A DNA stretch of 64,000 nucleotides from Ruminimicrobiellum sp045223915 (GTDB taxonomy: Bacteria > Elusimicrobiota > Endomicrobiia > Endomicrobiales > Endomicrobiaceae): assembly GCA_045223915.1 (NCBI GenBank), contig JBGUZU010000005.1, forward strand, positions 72,588-136,587. The letters are read 5' to 3'. Positions 22,411 to 30,481 of the stretch are shown piece by piece. The stretch's first letter is position 1. The number at the start of each line of letters is the position of its first letter. The translations under genes were made by a program, and so were the position numbers. Under the pieces are notes generated by a model. That model did not search any database and was not told where the DNA came from. It was given only the letters and a program-made list of their open reading frames with translations.

Positions 22411-23298
22411 TTAAAATAAACGCTTTTTTATTTTGCGTAACATTGATATACATTTATGGTCATATTTATCGATGAGAGGTCTAAATGTATACAATTCTTT
22501 ATGGTTACATGTCTTTCCAAGTCTCCAAAAATAAAAAGATGTAATAATTTCCGATACCCATCCAATATTTCTAAGATTTGTATCGTTTTTATATTGGTAA
22601 TCAGCCATTTCTTTATCAAGATCGAATAATTTAGGAAAAATCCATTCACAATATTTAAAAAATTCATCTTTGGATGTTATAAACATATTCTTATAAGGTC
22701 CTGTTTCTTGTTGCTTGCTCCAATTTACAAAATCTATATAATCGTCAGGATATTTATCTTTCAATATTTTAAGGAATGTATCATAAAAAATAATATCTGC
22801 GCCATGAATTTTTTTATATTTTTCATATGGATTAACTTTATGTTTTATGGTGCAAGTTCCTATATATTTATAAGCTTTTAATAGCGGATACAGGTTTTGT
22901 TTGGTATAACCGCAAGCATCCAAATAATTTTCTTCATAACCTGTATACGGAATTAAATTAAAGAGTGTTCTGTAATGCATAAAACCGATATAGTCCGGAT
23001 TTCCAATTTTGTCATAATTTTTCCAAGCCCAATACATTCCGGTCATTTCACTGAATTTTTTATTCAAGTGTGAAATGTTTTCACCGGTATCATCACCGAT
23101 CAAGTTTTTAAGCATCCAATTTAAATCTTTTCTTAATATTGTTTTGTAAGATAAAGATTTTAATAGAACTTTTCTTCCGCAATGAATTGGAACACATATA
23201 TCATTTTTAAACAGCGGTGTTTTTTTATGATATAAAACTAATATTTTTATGCTCACATTGTCTTCAATAAGTGTTGAGTCCTTTTCCGAGTTGGTCAT
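22411..23298 (-). CDS. DUF4422-family glycosyltransferase
   Basis: The protein has 295 residues. ISHLNKKFSEMTGMYWAWKN and PDYIGFMHYRTLFNL match the conserved core of the DUF4422 domain, recalled from capsule and O-antigen clusters as a putative glycosyltransferase. The family pattern is an early KILVLYHKK strand, the STLNxxYxELTxxYWAWKN-type motif and GxxHYR. No membrane segment is seen, so it is probably cytoplasmic. It is the only gene on this strand between 1 and 25 kb and has no other polysaccharide gene beside it. Convergent with the MATE gene and divergent from the XRE-cupin gene. The start ATG has only a weak AGGGA upstream. Confidence 0.75.
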   Translation of the reverse strand: MTNSEKDSTLIEDNVSIKILVLYHKKTPLFKNDICVPIHCGRKVLLKSLSYKTILRKDLNWMLKNLIGDDTGENISHLNKKFSEMTGMYWAWKNYDKIGNPDYIGFMHYRTLFNLIPYTGYEENYLDACGYTKQNLYPLLKAYKYIGTCTIKHKVNPYEKYKKIHGADIIFYDTFLKILKDKYPDDYIDFVNWSKQQETGPYKNMFITSKDEFFKYCEWIFPKLFDLDKEMADYQYKNDTNLRNIGWVSEIITSFYFWRLGKTCNHKELYTFRPLIDKYDHKCISMLRKIKKRLF

Positions 23299-23404
23299 AT
23301 AAATCCCTATATCGATAAATCTTAAACTAAGTGTTTAAGTTATTCCATACCATTATAATTTATATGTTTTTATTGAAAAATTCAAATTGTTGTATAGATT
23401 TGCG

Positions 23405-23433
23405 TTGCTTTTATGTAACTAAATTTATAAAAT
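23405..23433 (+). promoter_or_regulatory. Probable promoter for the XRE-cupin/acyl-CoA synthetase pair
   Basis: TTGCTT at 23405-23410 and TAAAAT at 23428-23433 are 17 bases apart, in the 173-base divergent spacer. A perfect inverted repeat, CTTAAAC/GTTTAAG with a 5-base loop (23321-23339), lies about 80 bases upstream, near the glycosyltransferase start, and could be an operator. Confidence 0.45.
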
Positions 23434-23471
23434 CTACAAGTATATATTTTGTATGGTTGTATGGAGGTATT

Positions 23472-24032
23472 ATGTTAGAAAATATTAAATTGATTGCAAA
23501 GCGAATTAAGGAGTTAAGAGAAATTTCCGATATGTCTATTGAATCGATGGCAAAAGAACTTAATGTAGCTGTAGATAAATATATCGAGTATGAAAGCGGA
23601 GAATGTGATATTCCCGTAAGTTTTTTGTATGCGATGGCAGGTAAATTCAATATTGAATTGACAGTTTTATTAACGGGTGAAGAACCTAAACTTAAAAAAT
23701 TTAGTGTAGTAAGAAAAGATAAAGGTCTTTCCATAGACAGAAGAAAAGAATATAAGTATCAGGATTTGGCATACAACTTTATTAATAAAAAAGCCGAATT
23801 TTTTATGGTAACGGTTGACCCTGAAAAAGAAGAAAAAAACGATATTCATAAATATGCTCACGAAGGTCACGAATTTAACTATATTCTCGAAGGGCAAATG
23901 AAATTCTTTTATAAAGACCAGGAAGTTATTTTGAATCCGGGCGACAGTATTTATTTCGATTCCGGAACGGAACATGCAATGATGGCGTTAGGTAACAAAC
24001 AACTTAGATTTCTCGCTACAATATTGAATTAA
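23472..24032 (+). CDS. XRE-family regulator with C-terminal cupin domain
   Basis: A 186-residue protein. Residues about 1-65 form an XRE helix-turn-helix (MLENIKLIAKRIKELRE, SIESMAKELNV, KYIEYESGE). About 110-183 form a cupin with HEGHEFNYILEG and a later LNPGDSIYFDSGTEHAM. Such regulators sense a small ligand through the cupin barrel. An upstream extension of the frame begins at a GTG but is poor protein; the ATG at 23472 has GGAGG 4 bases ahead. The gene precedes the acyl-CoA synthetase by 13 bases, a pairing seen in many gut anaerobes, so it probably controls that enzyme in response to its substrate or product. Confidence 0.9.
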   Translation: MLENIKLIAKRIKELREISDMSIESMAKELNVAVDKYIEYESGECDIPVSFLYAMAGKFNIELTVLLTGEEPKLKKFSVVRKDKGLSIDRRKEYKYQDLAYNFINKKAEFFMVTVDPEKEEKNDIHKYAHEGHEFNYILEGQMKFFYKDQEVILNPGDSIYFDSGTEHAMMALGNKQLRFLATILN

Positions 24033-24045
24033 TATGGAGAAAAAA

Positions 24046-25704
24046 ATGTTAGAAAAATATATAACAATGAAGCATTTCGATAAGTATGAAGATTTTGTGA
24101 AAAATTTTAAGATAACCGTGCCGGAAAATTTTAATTTCGGTTTCGATATAGTTGATGAGTGGGCAAAACAAGAACCTAACAAAAAAGCTCTTGTATGGTG
24201 CGATGATAAAGGTTTGGAAAAAACTTTTACGTTCGAAGATATTAAAAAGTATACAAATAAAACGGCCAATTTCTTTAAAAGAATAGGTGTAAAAAAAGGT
24301 GATACTGTTTTACTTATTCTTAAAAGAAGATTCGAGTTTTGGTTTTCCGTTGTTGCTCTTCATAAAATAGGAGCGATAGGAATACCCGCAACACATTTGT
24401 TAACGGAAAAAGATATTGTTTACAGATGTAATGCAGCGGATGTTAAAATGGCAGTTGTTGTAGATGCTCACGGACTTATTGATGTTGTAAATAAATCGCA
24501 AAGCAAAACACCTACACTGAAATATAAAGTTTGCGTTAATTCAAAAGGTGCCGACGGCTGGTATAATTTTACCGAAGAAATAGAAAAAGAGTCCGACGTG
24601 TTTGAAAGACCTACGGGAGCCGAAGCAACAACAAATCACGATAATATGCTTTTGTACTTTACTTCCGGAACAACCGGAATGCCTAAAATGGTAACACACG
24701 ATTTTACATATCCGTTAGGACTTTTGATTGTAGGTCAGTGGCACAATCTTCAGGAAAACGGATTACATATAACCGTTGCCGATACCGGTTGGGCAAAAGC
24801 CGCTTGGGGAAAAATTTATGCTCAATGGATAACGGGTACGGCAGTATTCGTTTATGATTTCGATAAGTTTACACCGAAAGATATATTGGAACAAATTTCC
24901 AAACATAAAGTAACATCTTTCTGTGCACCTCCGACAATATACAGATATTTGATAAAAGAAGATTTACCGAGTTACGATTTATCGAATTTAAAGTATTGTA
25001 CGATTGCAGGTGAACCGTTGGATGCCGAAATGTACAACAATTGGAAAAAAATTACGGGTATAAGATTAATGGAATCTTACGGACAAACAGAACTTGTTTC
25101 AATTATAGGAAACTTCCCTATGATGACACCGAAACCCGGTTCAATAGGTAAACCGGCACCGTATTATGATATAGATATAGTTGATGATGATTATAAATCT
25201 TGTGAGTTCGGTGAAGTAGGACAAATTGTAGTAAGACTTCACGGAGAAAAACCGGCGGGATTATTTAACGGCTATTATAGAGATCCCGAACTTACAAAAC
25301 AAGTTTTGCATGACGGATTATATTTTACCGGTGATACCGCATACAGAGATGAAGACGGATACATTTGGTTTGTCGGCAGAGTTGATGATGTTATAAAAAG
25401 TTCCGGATACAGAATCGGGCCTTTTGAAGTTGAAAGTGCATTGTTGGAACATCCTGCGGTATTGGAATGTGCAATAACCGCAGTTCCCGATCCTGACAGA
25501 GGACAAATTGTTAAAGCAACCGTTGTTTTGGCAAAAGGTTTTAAAGCAAGTGACGATTTGAAGAAAGAATTACAAAACCATGTTAAAAGAGTTACAGCTC
25601 CTTATAAATATCCGAGAATAGTTGAATTTGTAGATGAGTTGCCTAAAACAATAAGCGGAAAAATAAGAAGAGTTCAAATAAGAGAAGCAGATAATAAAAA
25701 ATAA
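24046..25704 (+). CDS. AMP-forming acyl-CoA synthetase (acetyl/medium-chain type)
   Basis: The protein has 552 residues and activates a carboxylic acid to acyl-CoA through an acyl-adenylate. The ATP loop YFTSGTTGMPKMV lies around residues 204-216. ESYGQTE, LYFTGDTAYRDEDGY (from about 424) and VGRVDDVIKSSGYRIGPFE follow, with the catalytic lysine at about 539 in TISGKIRR. It most resembles the medium-chain/acetyl-CoA synthetase branch; the acid is not readable by eye. Two ATGs compete: 24034 and 24046. The second has GGAG at 24036-24039 at a good distance and was chosen. It is in an operon with the XRE-cupin gene. Confidence 0.92.
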   Translation: MLEKYITMKHFDKYEDFVKNFKITVPENFNFGFDIVDEWAKQEPNKKALVWCDDKGLEKTFTFEDIKKYTNKTANFFKRIGVKKGDTVLLILKRRFEFWFSVVALHKIGAIGIPATHLLTEKDIVYRCNAADVKMAVVVDAHGLIDVVNKSQSKTPTLKYKVCVNSKGADGWYNFTEEIEKESDVFERPTGAEATTNHDNMLLYFTSGTTGMPKMVTHDFTYPLGLLIVGQWHNLQENGLHITVADTGWAKAAWGKIYAQWITGTAVFVYDFDKFTPKDILEQISKHKVTSFCAPPTIYRYLIKEDLPSYDLSNLKYCTIAGEPLDAEMYNNWKKITGIRLMESYGQTELVSIIGNFPMMTPKPGSIGKPAPYYDIDIVDDDYKSCEFGEVGQIVVRLHGEKPAGLFNGYYRDPELTKQVLHDGLYFTGDTAYRDEDGYIWFVGRVDDVIKSSGYRIGPFEVESALLEHPAVLECAITAVPDPDRGQIVKATVVLAKGFKASDDLKKELQNHVKRVTAPYKYPRIVEFVDELPKTISGKIRRVQIREADNKK

Positions 25705-25716
25705 TCTGGAGGAAAA

Positions 25717-25941
25717 ATGTCAAAACAGTTAAAAAGATTACCTAATGATAAAATTATTTTCGGTATATGTTCAGGATTGGCACAATATTTTGAAATAGAC
25801 AAAACTGTAGTAAGAATAATAATCGTATTGATATTTTGCCTTTCAGGATTTTTTCCGGTAGGGCTTTTATATATAATTGCATACTTTATTATGCCCGTAG
25901 ATAAAAGTTCCAACTTTTCGAGTTCAGATATAATAAGATAA
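25717..25941 (+). CDS. Small PspC-domain membrane protein
   Basis: This 74-residue protein consists almost entirely of a PspC domain: KQLKRLPNDKIIFGICSGLAQ, YFEIDKTVVRII, a hydrophobic span about 34-58 and YIIAYFIMPV. PspC domains anchor envelope-stress proteins to the inner membrane, but free-standing short versions have no fixed function. GGAGG precedes the ATG. It lies 12 bases after the acyl-CoA synthetase gene and ends 3 bases before the convergent phosphodiesterase gene, with no visible terminator between. Confidence 0.9.
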   Translation: MSKQLKRLPNDKIIFGICSGLAQYFEIDKTVVRIIIVLIFCLSGFFPVGLLYIIAYFIMPVDKSSNFSSSDIIR

Positions 25942-25944
25942 ATA

Positions 25945-26424
25945 TTATTCTAAATCCAAATCAAATATTTCGGCACGGTTTGCTGTTGTATCAAGAATAG
26001 CAACCGTGCTTCTTCCATATCTTCTTCCTGTAACTTCTCCTGGATTTATAAGTAATCCGTTAACTGTTTTTGTTATTGAAGGTCTGTGTGTATGACCGTA
26101 AATTATATAATCAAATTTTTTTGCCGGGGTGTATAAATGATGTGTTAGTAAGAAAGTTTTGTTGTCTAACACAAAATCGTATGGCGGTTCATAAATGTTG
26201 CCGAATCTTTCAATGGCTTTTGATAGTTCGTAATAGTCAAAATCGTTGTTTCCGAAAATTGCTAAAAACGGAACATTTAGTTTTGCAAAATATTTTGCTG
26301 CTTCGGGATAAGAAAAATCTCCGGCATGTAAAACAAACTCTACTTGCCGGAGATTAAAGAAATCTATAGCTTTACATATTTTATCTATATTGTTATGTGT
26401 ATCAGATAAAATACCTATTTTCAT
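25945..26424 (-). CDS. YfcE/MJ0936-type metallophosphoesterase
   Basis: A 159-residue calcineurin-like phosphodiesterase of the YfcE/MJ0936 group. All metal-binding motifs are present in order: ILSDTHNN (Asp, His), HAGDFSY, FGNNDFDYY, LLTHHLY and YGHTHRP, followed by NPGEVTGRRYGR. It hydrolyses phosphodiesters in vitro; the physiological substrate is generally unknown. Its ATG abuts the stop codon of the NifU-like gene, so the two are co-translated from a transcript that may begin at the tRNA promoter. Confidence 0.93.
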   Translation of the reverse strand: MKIGILSDTHNNIDKICKAIDFFNLRQVEFVLHAGDFSYPEAAKYFAKLNVPFLAIFGNNDFDYYELSKAIERFGNIYEPPYDFVLDNKTFLLTHHLYTPAKKFDYIIYGHTHRPSITKTVNGLLINPGEVTGRRYGRSTVAILDTTANRAEIFDLDLE

Positions 26425-26646
26425 TTACACTGCAACAACATCTTTTATTTCTGGGAGAGCTTCTTGGATAGCTTTTTTTATTCCCATTTCCAATGTCATC
26501 ATTGCCATAGGACAATTTCCGCAATGACCTTGTAATTTAACTTTTACAATGTTATCCGGTGTAATGTCTACCAACTCTACATTTCCGCCATCGGCAATGA
26601 GAGCAGGTCTTACCTGATTTAAAACTGCTTCAACTTTTTCTTTCAT
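26425..26646 (-). CDS. NifU C-terminal-like Fe-S scaffold protein
   Basis: A 73-residue stand-alone NifU C-terminal domain. VEAVLNQVRPALIADGGNVE and GHCGNCPMAMMTLEMGI are the family core, with the Cys-x2-Cys that holds an assembling 4Fe-4S cluster for transfer to apoproteins. The frame extends further upstream into the tRNA gene, but the ATG at 26646 has AAGGAG 6 bases ahead. Only 26 bases separate it from the tRNA-Arg gene and no terminator lies between, so it is probably expressed from the tRNA promoter. Confidence 0.93.
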   Translation of the reverse strand: MKEKVEAVLNQVRPALIADGGNVELVDITPDNIVKVKLQGHCGNCPMAMMTLEMGIKKAIQEALPEIKDVVAV

Positions 26647-26672
26647 TTTATACTCCTTAATTAAAATCCGTC

Positions 26673-26746
26673 CGCGCCCAAGAGGAGTTGAACCTCTAAC
26701 CTTTTGATTCGTAGTCAAACGCTCTATCCAATTGAGCTATGGGCGC
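26673..26746 (-). tRNA. tRNA-Arg (anticodon ACG)
   Basis: On the minus strand a 74-base cloverleaf folds fully. It has a 7-bp acceptor (GCGCCCA/TGGGCGC), D arm GCTC/GAGC, anticodon arm TTTGA/TCAAA with loop CTACGAA, and T arm AGAGG/CCTCT with loop TTCAACT. The anticodon ACG is at 26710-26712; A34 is normally deaminated to inosine and reads CGU, CGC and CGA. CCA is not encoded and must be added by tRNA nucleotidyltransferase. CGN codons are rare in the window compared with AGA. Confidence 0.97.
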
Positions 26747-26766
26747 ATTAATAACCCGACTTAAAG

Positions 26767-26795
26767 ATTTTAAAAGATTTAACCTTTTTTGTCAA
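26767..26795 (-). promoter_or_regulatory. Consensus promoter for tRNA-Arg (minus strand)
   Basis: On the minus strand TTGACA (26795-26790) and TAAAAT (26772-26767) are exactly 17 bases apart, a near-perfect sigma-70 promoter. The predicted start is about 14 bases before the tRNA. No terminator lies between the tRNA and the NifU-like gene. Confidence 0.85.
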
Positions 26796-26827
26796 CATAA
26801 ATATATATACTCTTTTTAATATATTTT

Positions 26828-26836
26828 TGATAAAAT
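26828..26836 (+). promoter_or_regulatory. Extended -10 promoter for smpB
   Basis: TGATAAAAT is an extended -10 element 10 bases before the smpB ATG, with no good -35 box. The transcript leader would be only about 4 bases long, and no Shine-Dalgarno sequence is present. Confidence 0.4.
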
Positions 26837-26846
26837 AGTTAATGTT

Positions 26847-27329
26847 ATGACAAACAAAAACGGTGAAAAAAAAGTTTTAGTTACAAATAAAAAAGCATAT
26901 CATAACTATCATATTTTGGAAGAATATGAAGCAGGTATCGTATTGTCCGGATATGAAGTGAAATCTTTAAGATTACATAACGCAAGTTTAGTAGATTCTA
27001 TTGTAAGATTTAATAACAGTGAAGCTTTCTTGGAAAATGTTTATATAGCACCGTATACACAAATTTCAACACATATCGGTGATTACGATGCTAAAAGAAA
27101 CAGAAAATTATTGTTACATAAACAAGAAATAAATAAACTGTTTTCAAAATCAAAAGAAAAAGGATTAACCGTTGTTCCATTAGAAATTTATGTTTCAAAA
27201 TACGGTAAAATAAAGGCTCTTGTAGGCCTTGCAAAAGGAAAAACTACCTACGATAAAAGGGACTTATTAAAGAAAAAAGATATAGACCGAGAAATTCAAA
27301 AAAGTCTGAAAAGTTCAAATAAATATTAA
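26847..27329 (+). CDS. smpB: SsrA-binding protein SmpB
   Basis: The 160-residue partner of tmRNA in trans-translation, which rescues stalled ribosomes. VTNKKAYHNYHILEEYEAGI, LSGYEVKSLR, APYTQ and the basic GLAKGKTTYDKRDLLKKKD tail with its conserved Lys-rich end are all diagnostic. Length is normal. The tmRNA gene itself is not seen in this window. It is followed after 12 bases by the addA-like helicase gene. Confidence 0.97.
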   Translation: MTNKNGEKKVLVTNKKAYHNYHILEEYEAGIVLSGYEVKSLRLHNASLVDSIVRFNNSEAFLENVYIAPYTQISTHIGDYDAKRNRKLLLHKQEINKLFSKSKEKGLTVVPLEIYVSKYGKIKALVGLAKGKTTYDKRDLLKKKDIDREIQKSLKSSNKY

Positions 27330-27341
27330 TTCAAAATAAAA

Positions 27342-30300
27342 ATGGATACAAGTAAATTCGTTGTATTAGAAGCATCTGCTGGTTCCGGGAAAACCCACAA
27401 TTTAGCAAAAAGATACATTTCTTTATTGCTTAATTTCGATTCATCTAAAACAAAGCCTCCTTTGAACAATATTCTTGCGTTAACTTTTACGAATAAAGCA
27501 ACTATCGAGATGAAAGAAAGAATAATAAAATATTTGAAAAAAATATCTTTAGGACAAGACGTAAAAGATGTTTTGACAGCAGTAAATCTTCCTAAAATAA
27601 AAATTCCTTCAAATGCCAATATTGTTGTAAATAACATAATAAATAATTTCGACCATTTTAATGTAAGAACAATAGATAGTTTCATAAATTTAATTATAAA
27701 AGCATGTGCGTTAAAATTAGGGGTATCTCCGAATTATAAGATTTTAGACTCTTACGAAGATTATATCGATTATTCAATAGATGTTTTTTTGGATAAATCT
27801 TTTAGTGATGATAAGGTAAAAGCAGTGTTGGATTCTTTTTTTGAACAGTATACCATAGACACAACTTCGTCTTGGAATATTAGAGGTAACATTTCCAGAA
27901 CATTTAAAAAACTATATAAAAAAGAAATAACAAAAAAAATAGTAGAAATAAAAAAGAAAGTAAAATATTCCGAAGAATTGTCTAAATTAAACTCTGAGTT
28001 TATAAAAATTTGTGAAAAGGTTTTGGAAATAGAAGATATACCAAAATTTATAGGTGGTAAAATAAAACTTCAAAATTATGCAAGTGATATTGTTTCAGGG
28101 AAAAAGTCTCTGTTCGATGGTAGAATAACTTCTTTTTTTGCAAAAGCTGAAGTCCCTTATTCAACAAAACTTTCACCTGAACAACATAGTGCTAAATTGG
28201 AAGAAGTTTTTGTTAAAGGCAAAGCCGTTATTCAAGCATTTATGGAATTTAAAGCAAAACACTTCTATGATAATTACATAAAAATGTTTGATAATATTTT
28301 AAAAGAGTTTGAAATAAGAGCAAAGTTAGATTCCGTAATGTTTTTGCAGGATATAAATAAACAGGTGTCAAAAGTTTTTTATGAACAGAATTTAGCTCCT
28401 GAAATATATTTAAGTTTATCCAATAATTTTACTGACTTCCTTATAGATGAATTTCAAGATACTAACCAAATTCAATGGCAAACACTAAAATTTATAGTTG
28501 AAGAAAACCTTTCAAAGGGCGGATCATTCTTTTATGTCGGTGATAAAAAACAAGCAATTTACGGTTTTAGAGGAGGAGATTATAAAATTTTTGATGTTCC
28601 GAGAAAAGAGTTTTATAATTATGAACCAAAGCTTACCGTACTTGATACAAACTACAGAAGTTGTAAAGCAATAGTAGATTTTAATAATAAAATATATTCG
28701 CAAGATAATATAGCTAAACTATTGAACTATGTAGGTGATAATAAGGATTTAGGAAATATAGAAAAATATTGTGAAGGTATAATAGAAGTTTTTAAAGATT
28801 CCAAACAGAAATGTAATAGAAAAGAATCCGGTTATGTAGAAATATCGTATAAGGAATATAGTGAAGATGACGATTTTGATGAGTTAGTAAAACAGTATTT
28901 ATATGAAATAATAGATGATGTTCTAAAAAGATTTTCAAATAAAGATATAACGATAATTTGCAGAAAAAATGAAGAAATAAAAAGAATAGGTAAATGGTTG
29001 TTAGAAAAAGGAATAGACATAGAATCCTTTCAAACATTAAATATTTTAAATTCACAAATAATAAAAGAATTGTTCAGCTCGTTACAATTTTTTAATATGC
29101 CTACGGATAATGTATCTTTTGTTTCTTTTATTACAAGCAATATGTTTTTACAAGTAACAGGTTTGAAGAAAGAAGATATGTTTAAATTTATAACCGAAAA
29201 TTCTCTTGAAACATCAAACAATATTAATCTTTATATCAAATTCAGAAAAGCATATCCTAAAGTATGGCAAGATTATATTGAAGAGTTTTTTAATAGGGTT
29301 GGTTTTGTCGCCGTTTACGAAATGGTTGTTTCTTTAATTTCAAAATATAAGGTAATAGAAAATTTTAAGGAATATACAAATGTAATTTATAGATTTTTGG
29401 AAATAGTTTGTGATTTTGAGAAAGATAATCAGGGTTTACAAAATTTTATAGACTTTTTTAATGACTTTAAAAATAATGAAAAAAATGAAAAGTTTTTTAT
29501 AAAAGTACCATCATCAAATGCAATAAAAATTACTACAATTCATAAATCAAAAGGTCTTGAATATAATGTTGTAATAATGCCTTATTTCTATATAGAATCA
29601 CCGGATGGGGATAATATATTTACTATAGAAAAAAAAGAAGAAATATCTTTCTTGGCAATAAATCAGGAGATGGCGAATTATTCGCAAGAATTAAAAGATA
29701 TTTACTATGAGAAATATTTTAAAAATATATCTGACGAATTGAACGGTTTGTATGTTTCAACTACAAGAGCAGTATGTGAATTTTATGCTCTTATGACTCA
29801 CAAAAAAACAAAAACAGGAAATAAAAAAAGTTATATTGAAATTTTTATAGACGAAAACAACAGAAATTTCGGTGTTAAAGAAAAAACAAATTCAAAATCA
29901 TCTAACGAAGATGAAGAACTTATAAAAAATACTGAAATAATACCTACAAAACTTCAGGATATTGTAGATATAATAAACGATAGTTCCATAGAAATTTACG
30001 GAAAAAAACATAAAGATATTTTGCTAAACGGAAAAATAATTCATTATGCTTTATCTCAAATACAAACTTTTAATTCTAAAAATTTAAAAAATAAAATTGA
30101 AAAAGCAATAGAAAGTACACAACTTGCATATCCGGACCAAGATTTAACAAGTTTTAAAGAAAAACTTTCAAGCTTGTTATTAAACAAAGAAATAGCGGAT
30201 TTATTTGACGAAAAAAATATTGTCTTTAACGAAAAAGAGTATGTTGATAAATTTGGCAATACCATAAGAACGGATAAAATAATAATAAAGCCAAAAGAAG

Positions 30301-30476
30301 TTTGTGTAGTGGATTTTAAAAGCTCAATATACGATAAGGAATATATAAATAATCAAATGAAAAATTATATTGAGATATTGAAGGATATATATACTGATAA
30401 AAAAGTATGTTGTTGTATCGTAGATATTGAAAAGGAAAAATTGTGTGTTTTTAATGCGGATATAGGTATAGAATAA
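27342..30476 (+). CDS. AddA/UvrD-like helicase-nuclease subunit
   Basis: A 1044-residue superfamily 1A helicase that, with the next gene product, would process DNA double-strand ends for RecA loading. The Walker A EASAGSGKTHN is at residues 10-20, Walker B DEFQDTNQIQW from about 369, then VGDKKQAIYGFRGG, DTNYRS and motif V/VI TIHKSKGLEYN and YVSTTRA. Near residue 990 VVDFKSS marks the C-terminal PD-(D/E)xK RecB-type nuclease, followed by a Gln/Tyr helix (NNQMKNYIEIL). The order matches AddA, though the sequence is divergent. It ends 5 bases before the AddB-like gene. Confidence 0.88.
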   Translation: MDTSKFVVLEASAGSGKTHNLAKRYISLLLNFDSSKTKPPLNNILALTFTNKATIEMKERIIKYLKKISLGQDVKDVLTAVNLPKIKIPSNANIVVNNIINNFDHFNVRTIDSFINLIIKACALKLGVSPNYKILDSYEDYIDYSIDVFLDKSFSDDKVKAVLDSFFEQYTIDTTSSWNIRGNISRTFKKLYKKEITKKIVEIKKKVKYSEELSKLNSEFIKICEKVLEIEDIPKFIGGKIKLQNYASDIVSGKKSLFDGRITSFFAKAEVPYSTKLSPEQHSAKLEEVFVKGKAVIQAFMEFKAKHFYDNYIKMFDNILKEFEIRAKLDSVMFLQDINKQVSKVFYEQNLAPEIYLSLSNNFTDFLIDEFQDTNQIQWQTLKFIVEENLSKGGSFFYVGDKKQAIYGFRGGDYKIFDVPRKEFYNYEPKLTVLDTNYRSCKAIVDFNNKIYSQDNIAKLLNYVGDNKDLGNIEKYCEGIIEVFKDSKQKCNRKESGYVEISYKEYSEDDDFDELVKQYLYEIIDDVLKRFSNKDITIICRKNEEIKRIGKWLLEKGIDIESFQTLNILNSQIIKELFSSLQFFNMPTDNVSFVSFITSNMFLQVTGLKKEDMFKFITENSLETSNNINLYIKFRKAYPKVWQDYIEEFFNRVGFVAVYEMVVSLISKYKVIENFKEYTNVIYRFLEIVCDFEKDNQGLQNFIDFFNDFKNNEKNEKFFIKVPSSNAIKITTIHKSKGLEYNVVIMPYFYIESPDGDNIFTIEKKEEISFLAINQEMANYSQELKDIYYEKYFKNISDELNGLYVSTTRAVCEFYALMTHKKTKTGNKKSYIEIFIDENNRNFGVKEKTNSKSSNEDEELIKNTEIIPTKLQDIVDIINDSSIEIYGKKHKDILLNGKIIHYALSQIQTFNSKNLKNKIEKAIESTQLAYPDQDLTSFKEKLSSLLLNKEIADLFDEKNIVFNEKEYVDKFGNTIRTDKIIIKPKEVCVVDFKSSIYDKEYINNQMKNYIEILKDIYTDKKVCCCIVDIEKEKLCVFNADIGIE

Positions 30477-30481
30477 AATTT

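Noticed and set aside
22390..22440. Bidirectional terminator between the MATE and DUF4422 genes
   Set aside because: Only 4-6-bp pairings are possible and they overlap coding sequence; not convincing.
23331..23471. An N-terminal extension of 47 residues on the XRE-cupin protein
   Set aside because: It would start at a GTG without a ribosome binding site, overlaps the likely promoter, and the helix-turn-helix begins at the ATG at 23472, which has GGAGG.
26647..26718. A 24-residue extension of the NifU-like protein
   Set aside because: It would be translated from the tRNA-Arg gene; the ATG at 26646 has a good ribosome binding site and the domain starts there.
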